This document shows, in pieces, positions 51,226 through 59,963 of a stretch of DNA of 64,000 bases. The notes under the pieces are model-generated. The model was not told the DNA's origin and made no database searches. It saw only the letters and a list, made by a program, of their open reading frames with translations. The stretch comes from Bacteroidota bacterium (GTDB taxonomy: Bacteria > Bacteroidota > Bacteroidia > UKL13-3), in NCBI GenBank assembly GCA_027488905.1, contig JAIYAT010000010.1:277061-341060 (forward strand), given 5' to 3'. The stretch's first letter is position 1. The number at the start of each line of letters is the position of its first letter. The position numbers and the translations under genes are program-made.

Positions 51226-52617
51226 AACTGCTTTAGTTGCCTCTAATATTTTAGTTGCGTTTTCGTCTGTATCACTTTCTGAGTAAACCCTTAACACAGG
51301 CTCAGTTCCAGAAGCTCTCACCATTACCCATTCGCCATTTCCAAGGTGAAATTTATACCCATCTAAGTCTTCAGTTTTTTCTATTTTATAACTACCAAAA
51401 GCAGTGTATAACCCAGCTTTGCAATTAGCTAATACCTTTTGTTTGATTTCTTCGGTAATGTGTAAATCAATTCTGCCCATAGCAAAAGAACCAACCACAT
51501 CGTATACTTCTTGAATCAATTCATTTAAGCTCTTGCCAGTTTTGGCCATAAATTCCCAAAGTGTTAAGCCAATCCAAATGCCATCGCGCTCTGGAATAAA
51601 TCCTTTGATAGCGATACCACCACTTTCTTCGCCACCTACAAGTACATTTTCAGTTACCATTTTCTCACAAATGTATTTGAAACCAATTTTAGTGATTTCA
51701 ATTTCTAAGCCATATGCCTTAGCCATTTCTGTGATTTTATTGGTAGCGCTAAAGGTAGTGATCACTTTACCATCCATGCCTTTGTATTTGTGCAAGTAGT
51801 GAACCAATAAAAGAATAATATGATGTGAATCAACAAACTTTCCTTCTTTGTTATAAAGTCCAATTCTATCGGCATCTCCATCTGTCACCAAACCGCAGTC
51901 AATATCTCCACTTACGCGAATCAACTCTCTAAATTCACTTAAGTTTTTGTCGATAGGCTCAGGTGCCTGACCGTCAAAACCAGGGTTGTGTTCGCAATGC
52001 AACAAGGTAATGTCTGGAAACAATCTTCTCATAACATTTTGTCCCGCACCATACATCGCATCGTAAGCAAATTCCATTTTGCTATCTACTATGGCTTTTA
52101 AATCAAATTTGCTTTCAACTTCATTCACATACATGGTTTCTAAATCTACGTATTCAACCATGCCTGCTTTAATATTTTCTTCGTGACTTGCAAGTGTAAC
52201 TGATAAAGTTTCAGGTATTGCCTTTTCAACTGCGTCAATTACTGCTGGAGAGCTTGGTCCGCCATAATGCGCCTTTAGTTTAAAACCATTGTACGTGTGT
52301 GGGTTATGACTTGCTGTAATAATTACACCTAAAGCGGCACCATGTTTAACTGCACCTAGACTTATCATTGGCGTAGATACAAAACCTTTGGCCATAATCA
52401 CTTTGATACCATTGGCATTCATTACTCTTGCTGTGTTTTCAGCAAAAAGTTCACCTGCAAAACGACAATCATGCCCAATAACAACTGTCAAGTTATTTGG
52501 GAAGCTAGCCTTGATATAGTCGGCAGTTCCTTGTGCAACACGTCTTACATTTTCTACTGTAAACTCATCGGCAATAATGCCTCTCCAACCGTCGGTTCCA
52601 AATTTTATTACGTACAT
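51214..52617 (-). CDS. Phosphoglucomutase/phosphomannomutase-family phosphohexomutase
   Basis: 467 residues. The phosphoserine loop TASHNPHTYNG (Ser103), metal loop DGDADRIG near 247, sugar-binding GGEESGG near 325 and phosphate loop RASGTEPVLRVYSE near 435 define the alpha-D-phosphohexomutase family. It moves a phosphate between positions 1 and 6 of a sugar; whether glucose, mannose or glucosamine is not decided. ATG at 52617, not 52641, gives MYVIKFGTDGWRG as in relatives. Confidence 0.92.
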   Translation of the reverse strand: MYVIKFGTDGWRGIIADEFTVENVRRVAQGTADYIKASFPNNLTVVIGHDCRFAGELFAENTARVMNANGIKVIMAKGFVSTPMISLGAVKHGAALGVIITASHNPHTYNGFKLKAHYGGPSSPAVIDAVEKAIPETLSVTLASHEENIKAGMVEYVDLETMYVNEVESKFDLKAIVDSKMEFAYDAMYGAGQNVMRRLFPDITLLHCEHNPGFDGQAPEPIDKNLSEFRELIRVSGDIDCGLVTDGDADRIGLYNKEGKFVDSHHIILLLVHYLHKYKGMDGKVITTFSATNKITEMAKAYGLEIEITKIGFKYICEKMVTENVLVGGEESGGIAIKGFIPERDGIWIGLTLWEFMAKTGKSLNELIQEVYDVVGSFAMGRIDLHITEEIKQKVLANCKAGLYTAFGSYKIEKTEDLDGYKFHLGNGEWVMVRASGTEPVLRVYSESDTDENATKILEATKAVLLS

Positions 52618-52646
52618 AAGTGGATGTTTTAAAGCGTGCAATTTAA

Positions 52647-53987
52647 CTAACTCCCTTTAAATCTCCATTTTTCTTTGAAGTATTTAAATAGAATTAATAT
52701 TGCACCTAAAACAATCACCCAATAATAGCGGCTATTATACCTTGCGCCTTCAGAGGCAACACTCACAGCCACTACATTTCCCATGTAGCCTAGCAGTAGC
52801 ATTAGTGTTATCAGTTTTTGTCGGTTTGAACCAAAACCGATTATTAAACTAGTAAGCAGAATTAACAATGATAAGAGCAAACTATAATACATCCAGTTGC
52901 TAAGTGGTTGACTAATCTTTAATGCTTGATTTTGTTGTTGTTTGCTGTTTAAATAGCTTTTAAATTCTGGTTTAAAGTAATAGCCAATAATATAACCTGG
53001 AGGAGATAAAGAATCGTAAGGCAAATACTCTTCTGCCACCGCGGTTTGAAACGTTTGTTTCCAAGAAACCTTCGCCAAATAATTTAAGTTTTTAACTAGT
53101 AAATTAGGGTCAGACAAAACTGCTTTATTTATATCCTTGAGTTCTGTTAGTTCTTTTTCCCAGCCTTTTAATTTTATCAATGGACTATTCTCTGTCCATA
53201 AAAAATCTGAGGCACAATTGGGCAAACTATCTTTATATTGACACATTTGCCAATTTGCATTTGGGCAATTTTTATCTAATATTTCTTTCATACTGCCATT
53301 TTCAATAAATCGAGCACTTATGAAATAGTAAGACCTTTTGGGGTAAGTAAATTGGTTTCCAGCGAGGTAATGAAAGCTAGGTAAAAATAAATAGTTGCAT
53401 AGAATAATAGCACCCACCCAAAGTGTTCGTTTTATTGAGATACTATTTCTTACCCACTTAAAAGAACTTGAAACTAGTAATACTGCCCATACCAAAAGGT
53501 GTCCAGTGGCCTGACTTAAATGAGCAGCAGTAACAAACCAATAAAATATGATTAAAAATCCCCAGCGCCAAGGCTTTTGGTTCAAACCGAAAAAAAGAAA
53601 TAATAGCAACAGATATGAAAAACCAGTAAACGCATCTGCCATTAAAAATGAGCTGTACCAAGGCAAAGTGCTAAAAAGGCACATTAATAAGCCAACCAAA
53701 AAAAAGCTGCGGGGCTTAAGTGTTTCTGCAAGAAATAGTTTTGCAAAAACATACGTAAGCGCCGCAGCAATTATTGCTTGAGCAAAAATGCTAAGCCAAA
53801 GACTTTCTAATAAACTCGAATGCCTTATGAAAAAACCATAAACTAAAGGCCTATCTTGAGGGATATTGGATTGCATTCCGCTTGCTATGTATGTCCCGGT
53901 ATCGGAATAAACTAGCGGAAAACCATTCCAAAAAGCTGGAAACATCAACAGAAAAGCGAATCCTAAAAATGCGGCAGCGCGTTTCAA
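52647..53987 (-). CDS. Polytopic membrane protein of unknown function
   Basis: 446 residues with about ten hydrophobic helices. The N-terminal loop after the first helix (FPLVYSDTGTYIASGM) and a polar loop at about 215-330 rich in Asn and Lys (FIENGSMKEILDKNCPNANW) recall GT-C type membrane glycosyltransferases, but the DxD/ExD signature is not clear, so I leave it unnamed. Starts 30 bases before the mutase gene on the same strand and probably lies in one operon with it. It has two copies of the iterated 10-mer (52823, 53579). Confidence 0.55.
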   Translation of the reverse strand: MKRAAAFLGFAFLLMFPAFWNGFPLVYSDTGTYIASGMQSNIPQDRPLVYGFFIRHSSLLESLWLSIFAQAIIAAALTYVFAKLFLAETLKPRSFFLVGLLMCLFSTLPWYSSFLMADAFTGFSYLLLLFLFFGLNQKPWRWGFLIIFYWFVTAAHLSQATGHLLVWAVLLVSSSFKWVRNSISIKRTLWVGAIILCNYLFLPSFHYLAGNQFTYPKRSYYFISARFIENGSMKEILDKNCPNANWQMCQYKDSLPNCASDFLWTENSPLIKLKGWEKELTELKDINKAVLSDPNLLVKNLNYLAKVSWKQTFQTAVAEEYLPYDSLSPPGYIIGYYFKPEFKSYLNSKQQQNQALKISQPLSNWMYYSLLLSLLILLTSLIIGFGSNRQKLITLMLLLGYMGNVVAVSVASEGARYNSRYYWVIVLGAILILFKYFKEKWRFKGS

Positions 53988-54005
53988 GTGTTTCCTTTTC
54001 AGGTA

Positions 54006-55220
54006 TTAGGTAAATGCATTTTCACCTGTTACATCCATACCTGTGATAAGCAAATGGATGTCGTGCGTACCTTCATAAGTAATTACACTTTCAAGGTTCA
54101 TCATGTGGCGCATAATGCTGTATTCTCCGGTGATTCCCATGCCGCCTAACATTTGCCTTGCATCACGTGCAATTTGGCAAGCCATGGCCACATTGTTTCT
54201 TTTTGCCATTGAAATTTGTGCTGGAGTTGCTCTGCCTTCATTCATCAAAACACCTAAGCGCCAAGTTAACATTTGAGCTTTGGCAATTTCTGTGATCATT
54301 TCGGCTAATTTCTTTTGTTGCAATTGAAAGCCTGCAATTGGACGTCCGAATTGTTTTCTTTCTTTGGCATATCTCAAAGCGGTATCATAGCAATCTAATG
54401 CCGCGCCAATTGCGCCCCAGCTAATTCCATAGCGAGCAGAATTTAAGCAAGTCAAAGGACCTTTTAGGCCTTCAACGCCTGGTAGAATATTTTCTTTTGG
54501 AACTAATACGTCTGTAAAAACTAACTCACCTGTGGCACTTGCTCTTAAGCTCCATTTTCCATGGGTTTCTGGAGTGGTAAAGCCAGCCATGCCGCGTTCT
54601 ACAATTATACCACGAATAACACCCGCTTCATTTTTTGCCCAAACCACTGCAACATCTGCAAATGGAGAGTTGCTAATCCACATTTTGGCACCATTTAAAA
54701 TAACATTTTTGCCATCGCCAGCATCCTTGAAATTGGTGGTCATTCCAGCAGGATTAGAGCCATGGTCAGGTTCTGTTAAGCCAAAGCAGCCCATCATTTC
54801 GCCGCTAGCCAATTTTGGAAGGTATTTTCTTTTTTGTTCTTCTGAGCCAAATTTGTAGATAGGATACATTACCAAACTGCCTTGAACCGAGGCGGTAGAA
54901 CGAATGCCAGAATCACAACGCTCTAGTTCTTGCATGATTAGTCCATAGCTGATATAATCTAATCCACCACAGCCATACTCTGCTGGTAATTGCGGGCCAA
55001 AACAGCCAACTTCTGCCATGCCATTGATAAGGTAATGCGGAAACATCGACCTCTGAGCCGCATCTTCTATGATGGGAGAAATTTCTTTCTTTACAAAGTC
55101 TCTAACCGTATTGCGAATAAGTTTGTGTTCATCCGTTAGCAACTCATCCATCAAATAGTAATCGTGGTGCTGGTATAAGTCGGATTTACTTGAACGTTGG
55201 AAATCTTGCGCTTGGTTCAT
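54006..55220 (-). CDS. Acyl-CoA dehydrogenase, glutaryl-CoA dehydrogenase-like
   Basis: FAD enzyme of 404 residues oxidising acyl-CoA. Order: N-terminal helices, middle beta domain with CFGLTEPDHGSNPAGM, C-terminal helices with ARYGISWGAIGAALDCYDTA and RKQFGRPIAGFQLQQKKLA. Near the end TYEGTHDIH carries the catalytic Glu (about 383). The ARYGIxWGAxGAA and TYEGTHDIH segments resemble glutaryl-CoA dehydrogenase (GcdH) of lysine/tryptophan breakdown more than short- or medium-chain enzymes. Divergent from folB, 45 bases apart. Confidence 0.85.
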   Translation of the reverse strand: MNQAQDFQRSSKSDLYQHHDYYLMDELLTDEHKLIRNTVRDFVKKEISPIIEDAAQRSMFPHYLINGMAEVGCFGPQLPAEYGCGGLDYISYGLIMQELERCDSGIRSTASVQGSLVMYPIYKFGSEEQKRKYLPKLASGEMMGCFGLTEPDHGSNPAGMTTNFKDAGDGKNVILNGAKMWISNSPFADVAVVWAKNEAGVIRGIIVERGMAGFTTPETHGKWSLRASATGELVFTDVLVPKENILPGVEGLKGPLTCLNSARYGISWGAIGAALDCYDTALRYAKERKQFGRPIAGFQLQQKKLAEMITEIAKAQMLTWRLGVLMNEGRATPAQISMAKRNNVAMACQIARDARQMLGGMGITGEYSIMRHMMNLESVITYEGTHDIHLLITGMDVTGENAFT

Positions 55221-55265
55221 TATCTTTTATTATTTGTTTCGCTGCGAAAATAGTTATTTTGAGGT

Positions 55266-55622
55266 ATGAAGTTAACTACCACTTTAGAGAATTTATCTTT
55301 TTTTGCTTATCACGGCCTTTACGATTTTGAAAAGGAAAGAGGCGCCAACTTTTTTGTGGATGTTGAAATACTCGAAGAAGTGCCCGAAGACCGTCGATTT
55401 AAGCAGTTGGAAGAGGTAATTAACTATGAGGAAATCTTCAACATCATCAAGGAAGAAATGGAAATTCGCAGGGATTTTATAGAAGATTTGTGCCGCACAA
55501 TTTTACAAAGAATTCACCTGCATTTGGCTGAGAAGGACATTTCTGTATCCGTAAAAATTACCAAACCAAATCCGGGTGGTGCTTTTGGGAGTGGCGCTGC
55601 CGCGGTTAAACTTGTAAGCTAA
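55266..55622 (+). CDS. folB: Dihydroneopterin aldolase
   Basis: 118 residues, normal for FolB, which splits dihydroneopterin to hydroxymethyldihydropterin in folate synthesis. The conserved FFAYHGLYDFEKERGANFFVD, the LEEVINYEEI catalytic region and the C-terminal ITKPNPGGAFGSGAAAVKL are all typical. Its stop overlaps the end of the convergent nadD gene by four bases. Confidence 0.94.
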   Translation: MKLTTTLENLSFFAYHGLYDFEKERGANFFVDVEILEEVPEDRRFKQLEEVINYEEIFNIIKEEMEIRRDFIEDLCRTILQRIHLHLAEKDISVSVKITKPNPGGAFGSGAAAVKLVS

Positions 55623-56203
55623 ACTTGTAGCTTATAATAGCCCTTTTCTTCAATTTCCTTTCTAACAGGCTCTGGAAGCATATACCGTATGCTCTTTCCT
55701 TCTTGTAAAGTCTCCCTGATATAGGTGGAAGATATGTTTAGCAAAGGAACTTCAAACATTTTTATCTTAGGGTGATTGGCCAACAAAGGGCGTTCAACAA
55801 TGCCAATTCTTGCATACACATATACATCATGATGCAACAAAATATCAGCATAGTTTTTCCACTTATGAAAACTCTTTAAGTTATCGCCGCCAATAATGAG
55901 GGTAAAGGTATGTTGTGGGTTTTCGTTTCTAAGTGCTTGTAAAGTATCTGCGGTATAAGAGGGGCGAGGCAAATCAAATTCTATATCACTGGCCTTGAAC
56001 CTAATATCGTCTGCAATGGCAAGTTTTAAAAGTTCAATTCGTGTTTGTTCATGCAATAGTTCATCATTTTGCTTAAACGGATTTTGCGGAGAAACTACAT
56101 ACCAAATTTCGTCTAATTCTGTATAATCAGCCATATAGCTTCCAATGATAAGATGTCCTGTATGCACAGGGTTAAAGGAGCCAAAAAATAATCCGATTTT
56201 CAT
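55619..56203 (-). CDS. nadD: Nicotinate-nucleotide adenylyltransferase
   Basis: Adenylates nicotinate mononucleotide in NAD synthesis. 194 residues; GLFFGSFNPVHTGH (nucleotide HxGH at 14-17) and the ISSTYIRETL loop are family hallmarks, with PQNPFKQ in the acceptor site. Third gene of the yicC-gmk-nadD cluster, one base after gmk. Confidence 0.94.
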   Translation of the reverse strand: MKIGLFFGSFNPVHTGHLIIGSYMADYTELDEIWYVVSPQNPFKQNDELLHEQTRIELLKLAIADDIRFKASDIEFDLPRPSYTADTLQALRNENPQHTFTLIIGGDNLKSFHKWKNYADILLHHDVYVYARIGIVERPLLANHPKIKMFEVPLLNISSTYIRETLQEGKSIRYMLPEPVRKEIEEKGYYKLQV

Positions 56204-56204
56204 A

Positions 56205-56771
56205 TTAAGTATGGCTTAAAAATCTTTCAACCACTTCTTCTGCTTGCTCTAAGGCTGCTTCTAAATGATCATTTAGTATTACTATTTCAAATTTTGATTC
56301 AAATGCAAGTTCTTCAACTGCCTTGCCTACGCGCATTTTGATTGTTTCTTCGGTTTCTGTTGACCTAAATCTTAAACGTTTCTCTAGGGCTTCAACACTT
56401 GGTGGTTTCACAAAAACACCAAGGGCTTTTTGTCCAAAATAATTTTTAAGGTTTAAGCCTCCAACCACATCCACATCAAATATAACTACTTTGCCCGCTT
56501 GCCAAATGCGCTCAATTTCAGATTTTAAAGTGCCATAATAATTGCCCCCATAAACTTCTTCATATTCCAAGAAATCATTTTGTGCCACATGGGTTTTAAA
56601 TTCTTCCTGACTCATAAAATAATAGTCTTTGCCATGTTCTTCTCCTTTGCGCATTGCCCTTGTGCAGGCACTGACAGAGAATGCTAATCTATCATCTGTT
56701 TTCAACAAATGTTTTACGATGGTAGTTTTACCAGAACCAGAAGGTGCGCAAAAGATGATTACTTTTTCCAT
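56205..56771 (-). CDS. gmk: Guanylate kinase
   Basis: Phosphorylates GMP to GDP. 188 residues; P-loop APSGSGKTT (9-17), GMP-binding SACTRAMRKGEEHGKDYYF and lid FRSTETEETIKMRV. Middle gene of the yicC-gmk-nadD cluster, five bases after yicC. Confidence 0.95.
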   Translation of the reverse strand: MEKVIIFCAPSGSGKTTIVKHLLKTDDRLAFSVSACTRAMRKGEEHGKDYYFMSQEEFKTHVAQNDFLEYEEVYGGNYYGTLKSEIERIWQAGKVVIFDVDVVGGLNLKNYFGQKALGVFVKPPSVEALEKRLRFRSTETEETIKMRVGKAVEELAFESKFEIVILNDHLEAALEQAEEVVERFLSHT

Positions 56772-56776
56772 GGCAA

Positions 56777-57646
56777 CTATAAAACATTGTTAATTTGTTC
56801 CTTAATTTTCTCCAACTCATCTTTCATTTCCACCACTTTTCTTTGCATCAACGGGTGGTTAGCTTTTGACCCGATGGTGTTTATTTCGCGTCCCATTTCT
56901 TGTGCTATAAATCCAAGTTTTTTGCCAGTAGAAGTGCTGTTGGCTGTTTCTTCAAAGTATTGACAGTGCTGTTTAAGCCTAGATTTTTCTTCGCTTATGT
57001 CTAACTTCTCTAGGTAGTAAATAATTTCTTGTTCAAAGCGATTCTTATCTACCATGTCGTTTTGCAAATTGTTTAGCTCCTTTTGCAAACGCTCTCTTAC
57101 ATTGGTAATTCGCTCCTCTTCATAAGCGCTTAATGCATCCATGCTACCCAAAATGGTTTTGTTCATGCGGTTCAATTCCTCTTCTAGCATTTTTCCTTCT
57201 GTTTGTCTGAACCCATCAAATTGTGTGTAGGCTTTTTCTACCGTAGCAGCAATCTGTTTCCAGTCTTCTTCGCTGGGCGTATCTTCCGAATTTTGAATGA
57301 CATTTGGAATTAAAAATACATTATTCAATAAGGATTGGGCAGGCCATTTGCTCACTTCACTCAATTTGGCCAATTCGTTCAAGTAATATTGCGCTACCTC
57401 TTGGTTAAGCGGACTTACCTTGTCTTCAATTTGCTTGTATTGAATATTGATAAAGACTTGAGCCGTGCCTCTTTCTATCCACTTTCCCAAGTCTCTCCTA
57501 AGTTCAAGTTCTTTGTGCTGCCATTGGCGCGGCATTCTTAGGTTGAGGTCCATAAACTTGCTGTTTAGCGAGCGGATTTCAACTTTAACATTAAACTTTT
57601 CTGTATCGGTTTCGGCCATTCCAAAACCGGTCATTGATCTTAGCAT
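56777..57646 (-). CDS. YicC family protein (endoribonuclease-like)
   Basis: About 289 residues, starting MLRSMTGFGMAE, the invariant N-terminus of the YicC family, whose best studied members act in RNA turnover. The C-terminal half holds DISEEKSRLKQHCQYF, EMGREINTIGSKANHPLMQ and VVEMKDELEKIKEQINNVL, as usual. ATG at 57646 is preferred over the long extension to 57721. First gene of the cluster with gmk and nadD. Confidence 0.92.
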   Translation of the reverse strand: MLRSMTGFGMAETDTEKFNVKVEIRSLNSKFMDLNLRMPRQWQHKELELRRDLGKWIERGTAQVFINIQYKQIEDKVSPLNQEVAQYYLNELAKLSEVSKWPAQSLLNNVFLIPNVIQNSEDTPSEEDWKQIAATVEKAYTQFDGFRQTEGKMLEEELNRMNKTILGSMDALSAYEEERITNVRERLQKELNNLQNDMVDKNRFEQEIIYYLEKLDISEEKSRLKQHCQYFEETANSTSTGKKLGFIAQEMGREINTIGSKANHPLMQRKVVEMKDELEKIKEQINNVL

Positions 57647-57674
57647 ATAAATAAATAAGCTACGAAGGTAAGTA

Positions 57675-58559
57675 TTATGCTTGTTTTTTAAAGGATGCCA
57701 AGTAAACTCCTGCAAACACAATTACCATGCTGATGAATTTTTCTAAAGTGAGATGATCTTTCCCAAATGTAACCGCAATCAAAGCTGCTAAAACAGGTTG
57801 CAAATAAATATACGTGCCAACCAAGGAAGAACTTGCATGTTTAAGTGCATAGGCATTTAGCACATAAGTTAAGAAGGTTGAACCAATGGTTACAAAAGCA
57901 ATGCTCCACCAAATAATGGCAGGTAGTTCAGAAAAGTTTATTTCAGTAAATTGGTTCAAACCAAAAGGTAAAACCAAAAAGAAGCCAATAAAAAAAGCAT
58001 ATAAAGTAACCGTGAGCGGGTGGTATTTTACCATTAGCCTTTTGGCATATACCAAGTAAAAGGCATAAATAATGGCATTCAAGGTTACAAAAATATCTCC
58101 CCAAACGGTTTGCTGGTTAAATGAAAGTTTTGTGCCTCCTACCAAAAACAGCGCGCCAAGGGCAGCAATCAAAATTCCTGCTATTTTTTTAAGGCCCATT
58201 TTTTCACCCAACATAAAAAAGGCAAACACAATCACAAAAATTGGCGTGAACAACATTAAAACTGAAGCATTGATAGGCGTTGTAATTGCCAATCCTTTAA
58301 AGAACAATAACATGTTGGCTGCCACACCAAAAACTGCAGACACTGCTAATGGAAGGTAGTCCTTTTTATCTGTTATGGCACCTTTTACATACATTCTATG
58401 GAAAAGGAAAATGCAAATTGCTGCCACACCTACACGCATTAAGATAAACGCGTTTGGCTGTATGTATTTTGGCATGGCAATTTTGGCAATGGAGAAGGTG
58501 GCTGCATACAGCAGCGAAACCATAAACAAAGCCAAGTGTACTTTTAATCTTTGGTTCAA
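57675..58559 (-). CDS. EamA/DMT-family membrane transporter
   Basis: 294 residues, ten transmembrane helices in two EamA repeats (YAATFSIAKIAMPKYIQPNA, VTIGSTFLTYVLNAYALKHA). Typical of drug/metabolite exporters; cargo unknown. The start is a TTG at 58557-58559, which lies within the iterated 10-mer; no better ATG exists upstream. The gene begins 8 bases after the stop of the MATE gene and is probably coupled to it. Confidence 0.85.
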   Translation of the reverse strand: MNQRLKVHLALFMVSLLYAATFSIAKIAMPKYIQPNAFILMRVGVAAICIFLFHRMYVKGAITDKKDYLPLAVSAVFGVAANMLLFFKGLAITTPINASVLMLFTPIFVIVFAFFMLGEKMGLKKIAGILIAALGALFLVGGTKLSFNQQTVWGDIFVTLNAIIYAFYLVYAKRLMVKYHPLTVTLYAFFIGFFLVLPFGLNQFTEINFSELPAIIWWSIAFVTIGSTFLTYVLNAYALKHASSSLVGTYIYLQPVLAALIAVTFGKDHLTLEKFISMVIVFAGVYLASFKKQA

Positions 58560-58567
58560 ACCAATAC

Positions 58568-59932
58568 TTAATTTAAAGGTGAGTGATATTGCAAATCCAA
58601 GTTTCTACTTTTAATAATAAACCTTCGGCTTAATGCAATTGCAGAAAATGTTAGTCCGATAAGTAATGCTCCCCAAATGCCATACAAACTCCAACTAGTA
58701 TGAAAGCCAAGGTACCAACCAATAGGAATGCCAATAACCCAATACGCTATAATGGTTATGGCTGTTGGCATTTTGGTGTCTTGAATACCACGTAATACGC
58801 CAAGTCCAACACACTGAATGCCATCACTCAATTGAAAAATAGCAGCAATCCATAGCAATCTAATGGCCATGGGAGAAACAATTTCATCCTGAATATAAAG
58901 TCCGACTATGAAGGGAGCAAGCATTGCAAATAGAATTGCACAACATCCCATAAAGAGTGTTCCTAAAATTAGTGCAGCTCTGCCAGCCATTATGATATCA
59001 TGTTTGTTTTTTCTGCCATAAGCTTCTCCAACAGCAATAGAACCGCCAGCAGAAATTCCAGTGGCAATCATATAGGTTACAGAAGCAATGTTAATGGCAA
59101 TTTGATGCGCAGCCATAGCAAACTCGCTTATCCAGCCAATCATGATGGCTGCAAAAGCAAATGCTGCTACCTCAAAGAAATATTGAAAGCCAGAGGGAAG
59201 ACCTACTTTAAAAATCTGGATGAAATAGTGTTTGTCATCTTCATGCTGTTTCAAGTGCAAATAAGGTTTATACCTAGCATGAAACCTCACATAGACAAAC
59301 AACGAAAATGCCATAAAATATCTTGCCAAACTTGTGGCTAATCCTGCTCCAAATAGGCCCATTGGGTCAAACCCAAACTTGCCAAAAATAAACACCCAAT
59401 TAAGGAATACATTTAGCGCTAAGGCAATTATGGTAATAATGGCTGATGGTTTAGTATAAGCTAATCCGTCGCTGTATTGTTTAATGGCAGTAAACAGTAA
59501 AAGGGGTAGGGTACCTATGTTTAACAAATGAAGGTACTTTTTGGTTAGAATAGTAACTCTTTCTGTTTGTCTGAACCAATGCAAATTCTCGGTGAGCACA
59601 TACAAAATAAGGCCAATAAAAAGGGTTAAAATCAGAGAGGCCCAAATGCCCTGCCTAAACATAATGGCACATTGGTTGGGATGCCCTGCACCTCTTGCTT
59701 TGGCAACTAAAGGAGATATGGCAGAGAGCGTTCCAATGCCTAAAATACAAATTAGGAAATATACAGAGTTGGCCAAAGAAGCGGCAGCAAGGTTTACGGC
59801 GTCTAGCTTGCCAATCATCATAATATCTGCCACACCCATCAAAACAATGCCCAGTTGGCCAATGATAATGGGATAACTGAGCACTGTTATTTCTTTGAAA
59901 TACCTTTTGTACGTATTGAAAATTCTTTGCAA
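58568..59932 (-). CDS. MATE-family efflux transporter
   Basis: 454 residues, twelve helices arranged as two six-helix halves. VLSYPIIIGQLGIVLMGVAD at the start and AGGSIAVGEAYGRKNKHDI in the second half are MATE hallmarks. It exports cationic drugs or metabolites using Na or H gradients; specificity unknown. The start is a TTG (59930-59932), the first ATG lying far inside. Confidence 0.88.
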   Translation of the reverse strand: MQRIFNTYKRYFKEITVLSYPIIIGQLGIVLMGVADIMMIGKLDAVNLAAASLANSVYFLICILGIGTLSAISPLVAKARGAGHPNQCAIMFRQGIWASLILTLFIGLILYVLTENLHWFRQTERVTILTKKYLHLLNIGTLPLLLFTAIKQYSDGLAYTKPSAIITIIALALNVFLNWVFIFGKFGFDPMGLFGAGLATSLARYFMAFSLFVYVRFHARYKPYLHLKQHEDDKHYFIQIFKVGLPSGFQYFFEVAAFAFAAIMIGWISEFAMAAHQIAINIASVTYMIATGISAGGSIAVGEAYGRKNKHDIIMAGRAALILGTLFMGCCAILFAMLAPFIVGLYIQDEIVSPMAIRLLWIAAIFQLSDGIQCVGLGVLRGIQDTKMPTAITIIAYWVIGIPIGWYLGFHTSWSLYGIWGALLIGLTFSAIALSRRFIIKSRNLDLQYHSPLN

Positions 59933-59963
59933 GGCTTTTAAAATGGCCAGCGAAGATAGGTTA